Positions 48,371-58,172 of a stretch of 64,000 nucleotides of DNA are shown in pieces (position 1 is the first letter of the stretch; the number at the start of each line of letters is the position of its first letter). The translations under genes were made by a program, and so were the position numbers. Below the pieces are notes generated by a model, which worked only from the letters and a program-made list of their open reading frames with translations, was not told where the DNA came from and ran no database searches. This DNA comes from Bradyrhizobium arachidis (GTDB lineage Bacteria; Pseudomonadota; Alphaproteobacteria; Rhizobiales; Xanthobacteraceae), in NCBI RefSeq assembly GCF_015291705.1, contig NZ_CP030050.1, positions 1,984,001-2,048,000 of the forward strand, given 5' to 3'.

Positions 48371-49476
48371 ATGCAATCGGTTTGTGCCTTCGTTGGTCTC
48401 GACGTACACAAAGAGACAATTTCTGTCGCGGTAGCGGGCGTTGGGCGAGCGGGTGAGGTTCGGCATGTCGGCACGATCAAGAACGATCCGACGGCAATCG
48501 GCAAACTCGCTCGGAGTCTGGCGCGTCGACATGGTGTCGTCGAGTTCGTCTACGAGGCTGGATCATGCGGCTACAACGTTCAACGTCAACTCTCGACAAT
48601 GGGGATGATCTGCAGAGTGTGCGCGCCCTCGTTGACGCCACGCAAGCCGGGCGAGCGGATCAAGAATGACCGGCGCGACGCCATCATTTTGGCTCGTCTG
48701 CATCGGGCCGGTGAGCTCACCTATGTCTGGGTGCCGGACGCGCTTCATGAGGCACTACGCGACCTGGTACGGGCGCGGCACGCAGCTGGTCAGGATGTCC
48801 GCCGAGATCGCATTCGCATTCAGGCGTTCATGCTCCGTTGCGACTTACGCTTCGAGGGTAAGGCTTGGAGTCGCCGACACCGGATATGGCTCTGCAACAG
48901 GACGTTCGCCCATCCGGCGCAACAGATTGCATTCCAGACCTATCTCAACGCACTTGAGCATGACGAGGCTCGCAAGGCTGGAGTAGAGGAGCAAATCCGC
49001 GAACTACTCGCGAGCTCCCGTGGGCCAAACAGATGCAGGCTCTGCAAGCATTGAAGGGCGTCGGTCCGATCGTCGCCGCTACGATACTCGCCGAGGTCGG
49101 AGACTTCTCCCGCTTCGCTCATCCGCGGCAGCTCGTTGCCTACTTCGGCCTCGCCCCAGGCGAGCACAGCAGCGGCGGTACGGTAAGGCCGCGCGGCATC
49201 ACCAAGGCGGGCAGTTCGATCGCGCGGGCCGTGCTGTGTGAAGCTGCCTGGAGCTATCGTACCACGCCGAAGGTCGGGCAATGGATGAAAGAGCGTTGCC
49301 CGCCAGTTCCACAAGATATCGCTGCTCTGGCCTGGAAAGCGCAGCTACGTCTGCACAAGACCTATCGGAAGCTTACAGCCCGCGGAAAACGCTCAGTCGT
49401 CGCTACCGCTGCAGTTGCGCGGGAACTGCTCGGCTTTATCTGGTCCATCGGCCAGCGCGTCCCGCTAGGCGCGTAA
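48371..49476 (+). pseudogene. IS110-family transposase, frameshifted (copy 1)
   Basis: First frame 48371-49054: the DEDD N-terminal domain, FVGLDVHKETISVAV, EFVYEAGSCGYNVQRQL and KNDRRDAIILARLHRAGEL. Near 49010 the frame shifts; the second frame (to 49476) carries the C-terminal serine domain (LQALKGVGPIVAATILAEVG, LVAYFGLAPGEHSSGG, ITKAGSSIARAVL). Restoring one shift would join RELLA to ELPWAKQMQALQ. The copy at 63191-64000 has the same shift. IS110 recombinases are not known to use frameshifting, so it is read as inactive. Confidence 0.85.
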
Positions 49477-49798
49477 TCGAAGACGTATCCTACGATCCGC
49501 ATCAGCGAGGACGCCGAGCGCGGTAGAGGGAATCCTCGAATTCATTTTGGACAGCGGAAACGCCGACGTCCGAGGCCAGAGCGAGGCAGCCCTCCGACGC
49601 ACCGTCATCATGGGGTAGCCAATCCCCGCATAGGAGTCTGAGCGACCGTCGAGAACACTCGGCGTCCTCACCCATGCGGATCGTATGCATCAAATATCCA
49701 CGTCCCAAAACGGGCGATCGGGAAGCTGTGTTCAAAACAGTTGACAAAGGCCATAGGAGATGAACTTGCCGCGATCCAGGCGCTTGGCGTAGAGCGAC
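48667..49798. repeat. 1.13 kb inverted repeat, left arm
   Basis: Base p here corresponds to base 112667 minus p on the other strand, i.e. to 62869-64000. All checked stretches are identical, including both ORF breakpoints; the match stops at 49798/62869, inside tnpB. The other arm reaches the window edge, so the full repeat is longer. Confidence 0.9.
49491..49685. repeat. 195-bp MITE-like element with 28-bp terminal inverted repeats
   Basis: Ends TACGATCCGCATCAGCGAGG... (49491-49518) and the inverted counterpart at 49658-49685; 25 of 28 positions match. No convincing gene lies inside. It sits between the IS110 3' end and the truncated IS66 tnpB. It could be a miniature element, the IS110 right-end noncoding region, or a structured RNA gene. 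The mirrored copy is at 62982-63176. Confidence 0.55.
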
Positions 49799-49989
49799 AT
49801 GCCCAGCCCGTCATGCCAGAGAATCTTGACCAGATCGCCGCGGCGACCCCGGAAGATGTAGAGATCGCCGGCATGAGGATCGCGCTTCAGGCTCTCCTGG
49901 ACCGCAAGCGCCAGGCTTTGCATCCCGCGGCGCATGTCGGTGTGGCCGGTGGCGATCCAGACCCTGACGCCGCTCGGGATCGGGATCAT
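49732..49989 (-). pseudogene. IS66 tnpB, truncated at its 3' end
   Basis: 85 aa: IPSGVRVWIATGHTDMRRGM, LYIFRGRRGDLVKILWHDGL and GMSLYAKRLDRGKFI, then the foreign tail SYGLCQLF. Normal TnpB continues past K-R-L-x-x-G-x-F for about 30 residues. Start overlaps the tnpA stop as ATGA. The same foreign tail ends the tnpB at 62678. Confidence 0.8.
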
Positions 49990-50411
49990 CGCCGTCTCAA
50001 AAGCTCAAGAACCCGCTGCAGCGCCTCCCTGTCCACGTCCCGGTCAACCCGCACGCGACAGCCGCCGCCAAGCTCGATCTCGATAATGCCGGCCCTTGCA
50101 CGTTGCGCAGGCGGTGAAGACACCGGTTGTGGCGCGCCACTCGAGATCGGAGCCGCCGCAGGCGTGATCTCAACCGGAACAAGCACCGGCGCGGCATCCC
50201 CGATCAACTTGCCTTCGCGCGCCAACCGGCGCCACGTGAACAATTGGCTTGTCGACAGCCCGTTACGTCGTGCCGTCACCGACACCAGACGTGGCCCGTC
50301 ATAGCTCTCGGTGACGATCCGCCGCTTTTCTTCCAGTGTCCAACGGCGTCGAGCGCCCGTCGAGACGACTTCAAGTCGGGAAACCTTCGGCATAGGCATA
50401 TGGTCAGTCAT
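49986..50411 (-). CDS. tnpA: IS66 accessory protein TnpA
   Basis: 141 aa, apparently intact. N-terminal helix-turn-helix of IS66 Orf1: RRRWTLEEKRRIVTESYDG and VSVTARRNGLSTSQLFTWRR, with a proline-rich linker and C-terminal GCRVRVDRDVDREALQRVLEL. It belongs to a truncated IS66 (tnpB cut, tnpC missing). Confidence 0.85.
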   Translation of the reverse strand: MTDHMPMPKVSRLEVVSTGARRRWTLEEKRRIVTESYDGPRLVSVTARRNGLSTSQLFTWRRLAREGKLIGDAAPVLVPVEITPAAAPISSGAPQPVSSPPAQRARAGIIEIELGGGCRVRVDRDVDREALQRVLELLRRR

Positions 50412-51569
50412 ACGCCTATGTCTTCATCCTCCATCAAACCGCACAAGGCGGTCCTCACCGGAGCGATACTGAGCTCGCGATTGATTGCCCAAATGAAGGC
50501 GGATAGCTCGCGAGCGATCGCCGTGACGATTACGGTGCGCCGCTTGCCCTTCCGCTCGAGTGAGCGGAACCGTCCGCACAATCTGGTTTGCGCTTTCCAC
50601 GCAATCTCTCTCGCGCCTCTCGGCGAGGCCTCCACCTTAGGCTGCTTGTCTCGGCTCACGCGCGGCGGATATCGACAGCTCCAGGCCGCCTTCACAAGAA
50701 TACGTCGCGCCCGCCCATTATCGGCTTTGGTGATGCCGCCGCGCTTGACCTTGTCGCCAGTCGAGTTTTCCGTAGGCACCAGACCCAGATAGCCCATCAG
50801 CTCACGCGGATTTTGAAAGCGGGAGAGATCACCGATCTCGGCCGGCCCCCCACAGCCGCAATGAGATCAATCCCCCGCATCGCGTGCAGGGCCGCGACAA
50901 CCTCGGCAAGTGACCACTCGGGTACCACCTCGCGGATGGCATCTTCCAAACGCTCCATCCGCTCACTTTCCTGGCGTATCCCCTCAAGTAACTCTTCGAA
51001 TGCGATGCGCTGCTCGCGATGCTCGAGCTTCTGCGACATCAGCCATCTCATGTGGGTGGCTGGTCCCCACGTTGTCTTGCCCGGATAGATGCGTCCCAGC
51101 CGCAGCATCAATGACGAGACTGTTGACGCTTGCCCTGGAGGTCCTTCTTCACTGCCTGGCGGGCGCGCGAGAGATCCCGCATAGCTTCATGGCGCTCGTC
51201 CGGCACCCACACCGCGGTGAGCTCGCCCGCGCGCAACAGCTTGGCGAGGCTTACCGCATCGCGCCGGTTCGTCTTCACTCGATCGCCGGCCTTCTTCGGA
51301 ACAAGCGAGGGGGCCACTACCAGGCAGTCATGGCCGAGGCTTTTGAGCAGTCTGTAGAGGCAATATCCTGTCGGCCCTGCTTCGTAGCAAAACGTCAAAT
51401 GACAGCATTTCGCTGCAAGCTTTGCCACCAGCTTTCGGATCGCTGCCTGCGTGGCAGAAAACTCCCCGAGATATCGGACCTCGCCACCACGGCCGCCATC
51501 GGCAAGGGCTATTGCATTGCGCGATTTTGACGTATCGAGTCCGACGAAGGCATCGGTATGATGATCCAC
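50408..51569 (-). pseudogene. Second, different IS110-family transposase, two frameshifts
   Basis: Three frames in order on the minus strand: 51569-51108 (FVGLDTSKSRNAIALADGGR, CYEAGPTGYCLYRLLKSLG, KTNRRDAVSLAKLLRAGEL), 51111-50797 (QRIAFEELLEGIRQESERME, VAALHAMRGIDLIAAV) and 50797-50408 (GYLGLVPTENSTGDKVKRGG, ITKADNGRARRILVKAAWSC). Together they form a full IS110 protein with frame breaks near 51110 and 50800. It is not closely related to the copy at 48371. Confidence 0.85.
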
Positions 51570-51639
51570 GATTCGCCCTCCTTGTTTGAGGCTCTGCCTG
51601 GTTCATCCAGGCAACCCTCGTCGCAACATCGAGGGTGAG

Positions 51640-51819
51640 TCGCCTCATTTTGTGGAGGGGACATACAGTCTAGTCTATGGTGAGTTCGACAACGAGACAG
51701 AACTCGCAGCCTACCAGGCGCATGAGCTTTACCAGGAGTCGATCAGGCTAATGCGACCGCTCCGAGAACTAAGGTTTGTGGCAGACTACTCTGTGTCAAC
51801 CAAATCGGTGCCCGCCTGA
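51640..51819 (+). pseudogene. Dabb (stress-response A/B barrel) domain, 3' relic
   Basis: FVEGTYSLVYGEFDNETELA followed by AYQAHELYQESIRLMRPLRE and RFVADYSV matches the C-terminal half of Dabb-domain proteins. The N-terminal half is absent, removed where the IS110 end lies (about 51640). A weaker match to the same domain is seen at 58763-58830. Confidence 0.6.
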
Positions 51820-52661
51820 AAAGCTCTTTGTGACTGTCGCGCGCGCAAGCTCCTTTGCCGGCTCAACCACGGTCGAGAGCATTTCGCCGGCGGCCGGCGC
51901 AAGAAATCCGCGAGACACTCAACCAGGCACTACGTTGTAGCGCGAAGGGACAGTCCATGTGCTGGCATTACCGGTGTCGTCGGGTATGGGGATTTTCGCT
52001 TCCCGTGGGATCCATCATTAGGACACCTAAAGGAGCACCGTTGAACGGCAATCGAGGCCAGCGGTTCCCTCAAGGGGTAGGAATGTCCATCATGCTTGAC
52101 CTCATCAACTAGCGAGTGCCCGCTCTCAATTTGGGCGAAGACTAAGTGTATGGCCCTCTCCAATCAGGATTTAGGCGTCTTTTCAAGAAACACGACGAAG
52201 TTCGGCTAGGCCGCTGCTACAACGATTTCTCGCGCTCACCCTCGCCTATGCTCTTGGCGCTCTTCGAACTGGGCGGTACGCCCATCGATGCCACGGTCGA
52301 GTCATCGGCTCAAGCGAGACGGCGACCAGCCTATCGGTGCGACTTGGTCGCCCACCTTGGGATGGGGTACGAACCGCTGGGCTGAGACTGCGCTTACTGG
52401 CAGGCGCGTGCAACCTTCGGCTGAGCCCTTGGCGACGTCGGCTTCGAACATCCCTCCACGCAGCTTGCGCTAGCCAATGGGCATGTAAGGGGCAGGTATT
52501 CGCAGTCTGCACCTGCAGAAAGCCGCCGAAAGGGCGCATTACAACGCGGGATTTAGTCGTTGAAGGACCCACATTTGCATTAATCAGTACAAATGCATTG
52601 TTATGGTGCACTTCAACAGTTCGTGAACGTCGACGGGGTGACCACCAGGGACGGGGGCATT
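51820..52661. other. Region upstream of the FNR/CRP-like gene, nothing recognised
   Basis: About 840 bases with short frames only. The regulator gene is preceded by GGGACGGGGG (52649-52658), a likely ribosome site. Confidence 0.3.
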
Positions 52662-53489
52662 ATGACCAGTGACGTATCGAGCGCCGTCGATATTTCTGAC
52701 AGCTCCGCAGATTTCGCTTTTGTGCGGCCTGGCGGCACGCAGGCCACGAACCGCCGCTTCAATGCCATGCGTTCGAATACGCGGTTCTTTGTCAAGAACG
52801 CGATCTTGGCGGCGCTTTCATTGCAAGACCTCGCGGCTATAGGAGAGTTCTTCCAGCCGGTCGTACTCAGAGAGCGTATGCTTCTGCAAGAGCCGAAAAG
52901 GAATCTTGATCACGTCTATTTCGTAGAATCGGGTCTCGTGTCGTTGAGGATTGTTGCGGCAGGATGCATCCTTGAGACCGCCACAATAGGCAGTCGGGGG
53001 GCAGTCGGAGCTGCCGTGCTATTAGGGGGACACGTTTCGACTTATCAGACGGTCGTACTGATTCCGGGAAGCGCGCACAGGATCCGCGTCGCGGACTTGT
53101 ATCGCTTGATGGACAAGCGCCCTAAAATCCGAGAACACCTACTTCGGTATGTTCAAGCGCTGAGCCTGCATTGTGCTCAGACAGGGCTATGCGGGGTCCG
53201 ACATGATCGCGAAAAGCGGCTTGCATCCTGGCTCTGTCTGGCGAGCGATGCTGTGGAAGCTCATGTTCTTCCAGTCACCCATGAATATCTCTCTTGCGTC
53301 TTGGGCCTGCGCCGCGCTGGAGTAACGGAGACGTTAAACCGCTTTGAAGAACAACGTTTAATTCGTAAAACACGAGGCGTGCTACAAATTGGAGAGCGCC
53401 GCGGCCTGGAACAAAAGGCATGCGGTTGTTACGGACTCATTTCCGGGGCGTATGCTGCAACCGATTCTGCAACTTCACATTTCGACTAG
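52662..53489 (+). CDS. CRP/FNR-family transcriptional regulator
   Basis: 275 aa from the ATG at 52662 (purine-rich site upstream); the frame opens at 52593. An N-terminal cyclic-nucleotide-binding-like beta-roll (residues 50-165: NAILAALSLQDLAAIGEFFQ, HVYFVESGLVSLRIVA, GAVGAAVLLGG) is followed by a C-terminal helix-turn-helix region (LPVTHEYLSCVLGLRRAGVT, ETLNRFEEQRLIRKTRGVLQ). There is no N-terminal Cys cluster, so it is not an FNR iron-sulfur sensor. This type is abundant in Bradyrhizobium and often responds to unknown signals. It is flanked only by IS relics, so its targets cannot be guessed. Confidence 0.87.
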   Translation: MTSDVSSAVDISDSSADFAFVRPGGTQATNRRFNAMRSNTRFFVKNAILAALSLQDLAAIGEFFQPVVLRERMLLQEPKRNLDHVYFVESGLVSLRIVAAGCILETATIGSRGAVGAAVLLGGHVSTYQTVVLIPGSAHRIRVADLYRLMDKRPKIREHLLRYVQALSLHCAQTGLCGVRHDREKRLASWLCLASDAVEAHVLPVTHEYLSCVLGLRRAGVTETLNRFEEQRLIRKTRGVLQIGERRGLEQKACGCYGLISGAYAATDSATSHFD

Positions 53490-53885
53490 TTCACTAGCAC
53501 GCGAAGATTCTTGTTCTTCGATTGCCCCAAATCTGGTGAGCTTTCTGAGAGATACTCCCTATCCGGCTGACAACCGAGTCAGTAGCCGCGTAGCCGCTCA
53601 CGGAAAAGCCGCTCGAAGCATTTGCCGAATTCCGTGGCGCCGGTCTCGGCGTCCGTTCATCCACGGTCTTTCCAATGATATGAAGCGATGAAGCGGCGCT
53701 TCTAACGATCATCGCCTCGCCACGCCAACTGACGATGTAAGAGCAGATAGCGCCTCAGACGCAACTGCATTGCGCTGCAAAAGTCTATTCTCGCCGAACC
53801 AGACCAATTGGCGCGAAAAAATGCACCTGCATCAGAATTGCGTTAACGACTCGATCGGACACCGCACTCACCCGCGTGATGCTTC
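53490..53885. other. Intergenic region, nothing recognised
   Basis: About 400 bases before the tandem IS630 copies; no gene or clear signal. Confidence 0.3.
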
Positions 53886-55284
53886 TAGTCAGATGAATCT
53901 AAAGTTCGCCACATAAAGTCTACTGGGCTTTGTGGCAGAAGCGTTTGACGGAAGCCAAAATCTGGTCAGCGGACTTGGTCCATTTGAAGGGCTTCGGGTT
54001 GTTGTTGTGCAGGTCGATGAAGGTACGGATGTCGGCCTCGAGCTGCCTGACGGGGGTATGAACACCTCGCTGGATCTGCTTTCTGGTGAGTTCAGCGAAC
54101 CAACGCTCGACCTGATTGATCCATGACGCAGAAGTCGGCGTGAAGTGGACATGATAATGCGGCCGACGGGCGAGCCACGCTTTGATCCTGGGTGTCTTGT
54201 GAGTGGCGTAGTTGTCCATGACGATATGGACATCGAGGCCTTCAGGAACTTGAGCATCGATCTCTTTCAACGATCTGGAGCACGTAGTCGCGGCTGATCG
54301 TGCTGTCGTCGCGGCAGCCCCTCGCATGTTGGCCTGACGATGAGCGCCTTCATGCTGAGCCTTGCGATGGCGCCGCTCATCTACGGACCGATCTCCGACC
54401 GGGTCGGGCGCAAGCCCGTCGTCGTGTTCGGCCTAGCGCTGTTCGTGATCGCAAGCCTCGCCTGCGCAGCGGCGCAGTCGAAAACATTTCAAGAACTCGA
54501 CTGCGCGGTGGCGCTTGTAGCATTTGCCGATGACGAATCCCGAGGCGACATCGAGCGCGGCAAACAGCGTGGTCGTACCATGCCGCACATAGCTGTGCGT
54601 ACGACGTTCCGGCATCCCAGGCATCATCGGCAAGACCGGCTGCTCGCGATCGAGTGCCAGAATTTGGCTTTTCTCATCGATGCTGAGCACAAGGGCTCGG
54701 TTCGGCGGGGACAGGTAAAGCCCGACAATATCGCGCACCTTGTCGACGAACAGCGGATCGCTCGACAGCTTGAATGTCTGGCTGCGGTGCGGCTGCAAGC
54801 CGAACGCGGTCCACATTCGGCGGATCGTGGTGTGAGAAAAGCCAGTTTCCGCAGCCATCGAGCGGATCGACCAGTGCGTCGCGTCGGGCGGTGTCGTACG
54901 CAATGTCCGCTCGATTACTCAGCAACCTGATCGTCGTCGATGGTTCGAGGGTGGCCAGGGCGGGCTTCGTCAAGCAGGCCATCACAGTGATCCTTCAAGA
55001 ATCAGCGGCGCCACTTGCCAACGGTGTGTTCGTGAGGCCGAGTTCGGCAGCTACAGACTTGCTTGGCAAGCCATCCGCGCATCGCAGGATCGCGCGGCAC
55101 CGCTCAGATAGCGACCGGGCAACACGATGACGACGAACTTGCCTCTCCAAGTACGTCCACTCCTGCGGACTAAGCACCAACCGCGCGATCGGCCGGCCTC
55201 GCACACCTGCATTCGCCAGTAGCGCTCTCTTCTCTAGAGATCGAGCGATCAACTAATGCAACGAATTTGCGTTCCAGATAACTA
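53886..55284 (-). mobile_element. IS630-family element, copy A (inactive, with foreign insert)
   Basis: TA borders at 53886-53887 and 55283-55284. Transposase pieces on the minus strand match the intact neighbour copy: YATHKTPRIKAWLARRPHYH and SASWINQVERWFAELTRKQI (53920-54260), VLSIDEKSQILALDREQPVL and RTTPPDATHWSIRSMAAETG (54490-54905), and RLVLSPQEWTYLERQVRRHR (to 55252). Breaks occur at 54268-54486 (foreign MFS fragment) and near 54910 and 55020. It cannot make a transposase. Confidence 0.85.
54268..54486 (+). pseudogene. MFS transporter fragment embedded in IS630 copy A
   Basis: On the + strand, VGLTMSAFMLSLAMAPLIYG followed by PISDRVGRKPVVVFGLALFV and IASLACAAAQS is the transmembrane 2-3 region of a Bcr/CflA-type drug exporter, with the D-R-x-G-R-K/R-P signature. 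It replaces 7 bases found in the intact IS630 copy (TCTCTTT...TTCAAGAACTCG). No other part of the transporter gene is nearby. Confidence 0.7.
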
Positions 55285-56470
55285 GTCACGTGAATCTAAA
55301 GTTCGCCACATAAAGTCTGCTGGGCTTTGTGGCAGAAGCGTTTGACGGAAGCCAAAATCTGGTCTGCGGACTTGGTCCATTTGAAGGGCTTGGGATTTTT
55401 GTTGTGCAGGTCGATGAAGGTACGGATGTCGGCCTCGAGCTGCCTGACGGAGGTGTGAACACCTCGCTGGATCTGCTTTCGGGTGAGCTCAGCGAACCAG
55501 CGTTCGACCTGATTGATCCATGACGCGGAAGTCGGCGTGAAGTGGACATGATAATGCGGCCGACGGGCGAGCCACGCTTTGATCTTGGGTGTTTTGTGAG
55601 TGGCGTAGTTGTCCATGACGATATGGACATCGATCCCTTCAGGGACTTGAGCGTCGATCTCTTTGAGGAACTTCAAGAACTCGACTGCCCGGTGGCGCTT
55701 GTAGCATTTGCCGATGACGAATCCAGAGGCGACATCGAGCGCGGCAAACAGCGAGGTCGTACCATGCCGCACATAGCTGTGCGTGCGCCGTTCCGGTACG
55801 CCCGGCATCATCGGCAGGACCGGCTGCTCGCGATCCAGGGCCTGGATCTGGCTTTTCTCATCGACACTGAGGACAAGGGCTCGGTTCGGTGGGGAAAGGT
55901 AAAGGCCGACGATATCGCGGACCTTGTCGACGAACAGCGGGTCGCTCGACAGCTTGAATGTCTGGCTGCGGTGCGGCTGCAGGCCGAACGCCGTCCACAT
56001 TCGGCGGATCGTGGTGTGGGAAAAGCCAGTTTCCGCAGCCATTGAGCGGATCGACCAGTGCGTCGCGTCGGGTGGCGTTGTACGCAATGTCCGCTCAATT
56101 ACCTCAGCAACCTGATCGTCGTTGATGGTTCGAGGGCGGCCCGGGCGGGCCTCGTCAAGCAGGCCATCACAGCGATCCTTCAAAAATCGGCGGCGCCACT
56201 TGCCGACGGTGTGTTCGTGGAGGCCGAGTTCGACAGCCACAGACTTGCTTGGCAAGCCATCCGCACACCGCAGGATCGCGCGGCAGCGCTCAGATAGCGA
56301 TCGGGCAACGCGATGACGACGAACTTGTCTCTCCAAGTACGCCCGCTCCGGCGGACTAAGCACCAACGGCGCGATCGGCCGGCCTCGCTCACCTGCATTC
56401 GCCACAAGCTCTCTCCTCTGTAGAGATTCGAGCTATCAACTAATGTGACGAACTTGCGTTCCAGATGACT
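55283..56470 (-). mobile_element. IS630-family element, copy B (intact)
   Basis: TA borders at 55283-55284, shared with copy A, and 56469-56470. Ends share TAGTCA and AAGTTCG[C/T]CACA in inverted orientation. Transposase 55296-56405 (minus, 369 aa): helix-turn-helix SKSVAVELGLHEHTVGKWRR, DDE motifs [33 protein letters not shown] and SASWINQVERWFAEL. No frame break seen; probably functional. It is of a different subgroup from the IS630 at 34141. Confidence 0.9.
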
Positions 56471-56556
56471 AGCGCGGCGAGGCACAATTATGACGTGCGT
56501 TCCTCAATCGAGCGTGCCTGAGGTGGCTTCGTCCGAGCAACAAGCCCGCTGAAGTC

Positions 56557-56590
56557 AAAAGGCCTCCGGCGGGCATGCCGGAGGCCTTTT
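56557..56590 (-). terminator. Rho-independent terminator after the porin gene
   Basis: Stem AAAAGGCCTCCGGC / GCCGGAGGCCTTTT with a 6-base loop, flanked by A- and T-runs so that it can work in both directions. It lies 61 bases after the porin stop codon (minus strand) and separates the porin from the IS630 pair. Confidence 0.88.
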
Positions 56591-56651
56591 CTTGGAGGTC
56601 AGCTTTTCATCTATGAAGTCGCGTTTTCTCCTTCACTAGTTTGAATAGACT

Positions 56652-58172
56652 TTAGAAGTTGCGCTGAGCGCGGAGCAGCAGCACGAGGCTGTTATGGTCC
56701 TTCAGCTCGTAGGGAGCAGCAGGCTTTGCGATCCCCGATTGCAGCGGGAGCGTCACAGTGCTTCCGCTTGCATATTTTTGATCGAGCATCATATACGCGA
56801 GTTCGCCCGTGAAGGTCAGGTTTCTGACCGGAGTCCAGGACGTCTTCGTGCCGACAACCGCGTAGTTGAAGTCAGGATTGCAACCGGCAAGACCGCTCGA
56901 GAGAGCGACAGTTGCGACGACCGCGCCGCAGATGTACCCCTTGGCCGTGTTGTTGTACCGGACGGCAGCCCATGCGCCGAAGATCGACGTATTCCAGTAT
57001 GGATCCCAATTGTGGGTATATCCACCGTTGAAGCCGTAAGTCGTGGTCAGCTCCTGGCCAGCGCCCGTGACGAACACTGTGTCCGACACACCACCAAACC
57101 CAAGGCTTTGATATGCACCAGCTAGGCCGGTACCGCCGTACATCGCGTAGGTCGAGGGCAGATAATCGTGGAAGTTGTACGCGCTCGCGCCGTTCGTATA
57201 TACGCCGGTCACATTGATCGTGTCACCCGCGCCGGTCGGGATATTTTTGATCGACAAGGCCAATTGTCCAGCCCAGCCCCATTTGTCCCCCGGATGGCCG
57301 GTGACTTCGGACGCGCCATAATATGCCGCATGGTTGTCGTGCGCGGCGAACGACGCCTGGAAGAGTCCCCAAGCTTGGTCAACACGGACCCTGGCCACGA
57401 GGTCTGGCGCTCGCGAACCGCCGATATCGTTGGCACCATACGAACCCGTGGCAATTCCTGCTGCGGTCGCGCCACTCACGTTCCAGAGGTTGGTCGTGTA
57501 GTTTGCGACCTGATCTTGGGCAGAGAAAGAAGCTGTGATTCCTTGACCAAAATCAGCGGTATAAGTGACCTGATTCACAGGATCCCATCCGGCGCTTCCC
57601 GGCAGTTCGAAATTGTTTGCGGGATATTCTGCCCAGGGGGTCCTGAACTGCGACTCCGCCTTACCAAATGTGAGCCCGGCGAATTGGATGAAGGCGTAGT
57701 AGACACCAAGTGCTCCACCGGCGACCGCAGAACCGACCGACGACGTGTAAGCCGTCGCGCCATTTACGGCGGTCGTTCCTGCACCGCTATAAGTGCCGCT
57801 GGTCCAAGTGAACGTGAGCTCGGCGAACGTCCGGACCACGCCGTATTCGGTCGCGGTGCGCGTATCGATCTGCAAATCTTGGCGAGCCCGGGTCGTGTAG
57901 TAATTGCTCAGCCGGTTCCGGGCACCAGCCACGCCACCGGTGGCAGCGTTAAAGTCAGAGCTTGTGGCCAGCAGAGTATCGGCGCGCAGATAACCACCCA
58001 GCTTGATGCATGTGTCCGTGCCTGGGATATAGTAGAATCCAGCTCCATAAAGCGAGCAGATCTTCACGTATTCGATCGCTTTGGCCTTAACGGGCAGATC
58101 GGCCGCCTGTGCTCCGCCTGCAGCAATCAATCCCGCCGCCGAACCGAGCAAAAGGCTCTTCACCATCTTCAT
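56652..58172 (-). CDS. Outer-membrane porin (Porin_2 family)
   Basis: 506 aa from the ATG at 58172-58170, with GGAGG 6 bases upstream; the open frame continues to 58337 but lacks a signal there. Signal peptide MKMVKSLLLGSAAGLIAAGG, cleavage after AQA. The mature part begins ADLPVKAKAIEYVKICSLYG and CIKLGGYLRADTL, typical of Rhizobiales porins, and ends with ELKDHNSLVLLLRAQRNF, with the terminal Phe needed for outer-membrane insertion. Forms a trimeric beta-barrel for small solutes. It is the only gene in the right part that looks fully maintained with promoter region and terminator. Confidence 0.93.
   Translation of the reverse strand: MKMVKSLLLGSAAGLIAAGGAQAADLPVKAKAIEYVKICSLYGAGFYYIPGTDTCIKLGGYLRADTLLATSSDFNAATGGVAGARNRLSNYYTTRARQDLQIDTRTATEYGVVRTFAELTFTWTSGTYSGAGTTAVNGATAYTSSVGSAVAGGALGVYYAFIQFAGLTFGKAESQFRTPWAEYPANNFELPGSAGWDPVNQVTYTADFGQGITASFSAQDQVANYTTNLWNVSGATAAGIATGSYGANDIGGSRAPDLVARVRVDQAWGLFQASFAAHDNHAAYYGASEVTGHPGDKWGWAGQLALSIKNIPTGAGDTINVTGVYTNGASAYNFHDYLPSTYAMYGGTGLAGAYQSLGFGGVSDTVFVTGAGQELTTTYGFNGGYTHNWDPYWNTSIFGAWAAVRYNNTAKGYICGAVVATVALSSGLAGCNPDFNYAVVGTKTSWTPVRNLTFTGELAYMMLDQKYASGSTVTLPLQSGIAKPAAPYELKDHNSLVLLLRAQRNF

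Noticed and set aside
48990..49060. Programmed frameshift in the IS110 transposase
   Set aside because: No slippery heptamer seen at the break and IS110 recombinases are made from a single frame; the same shift in both copies is explained by their duplication.
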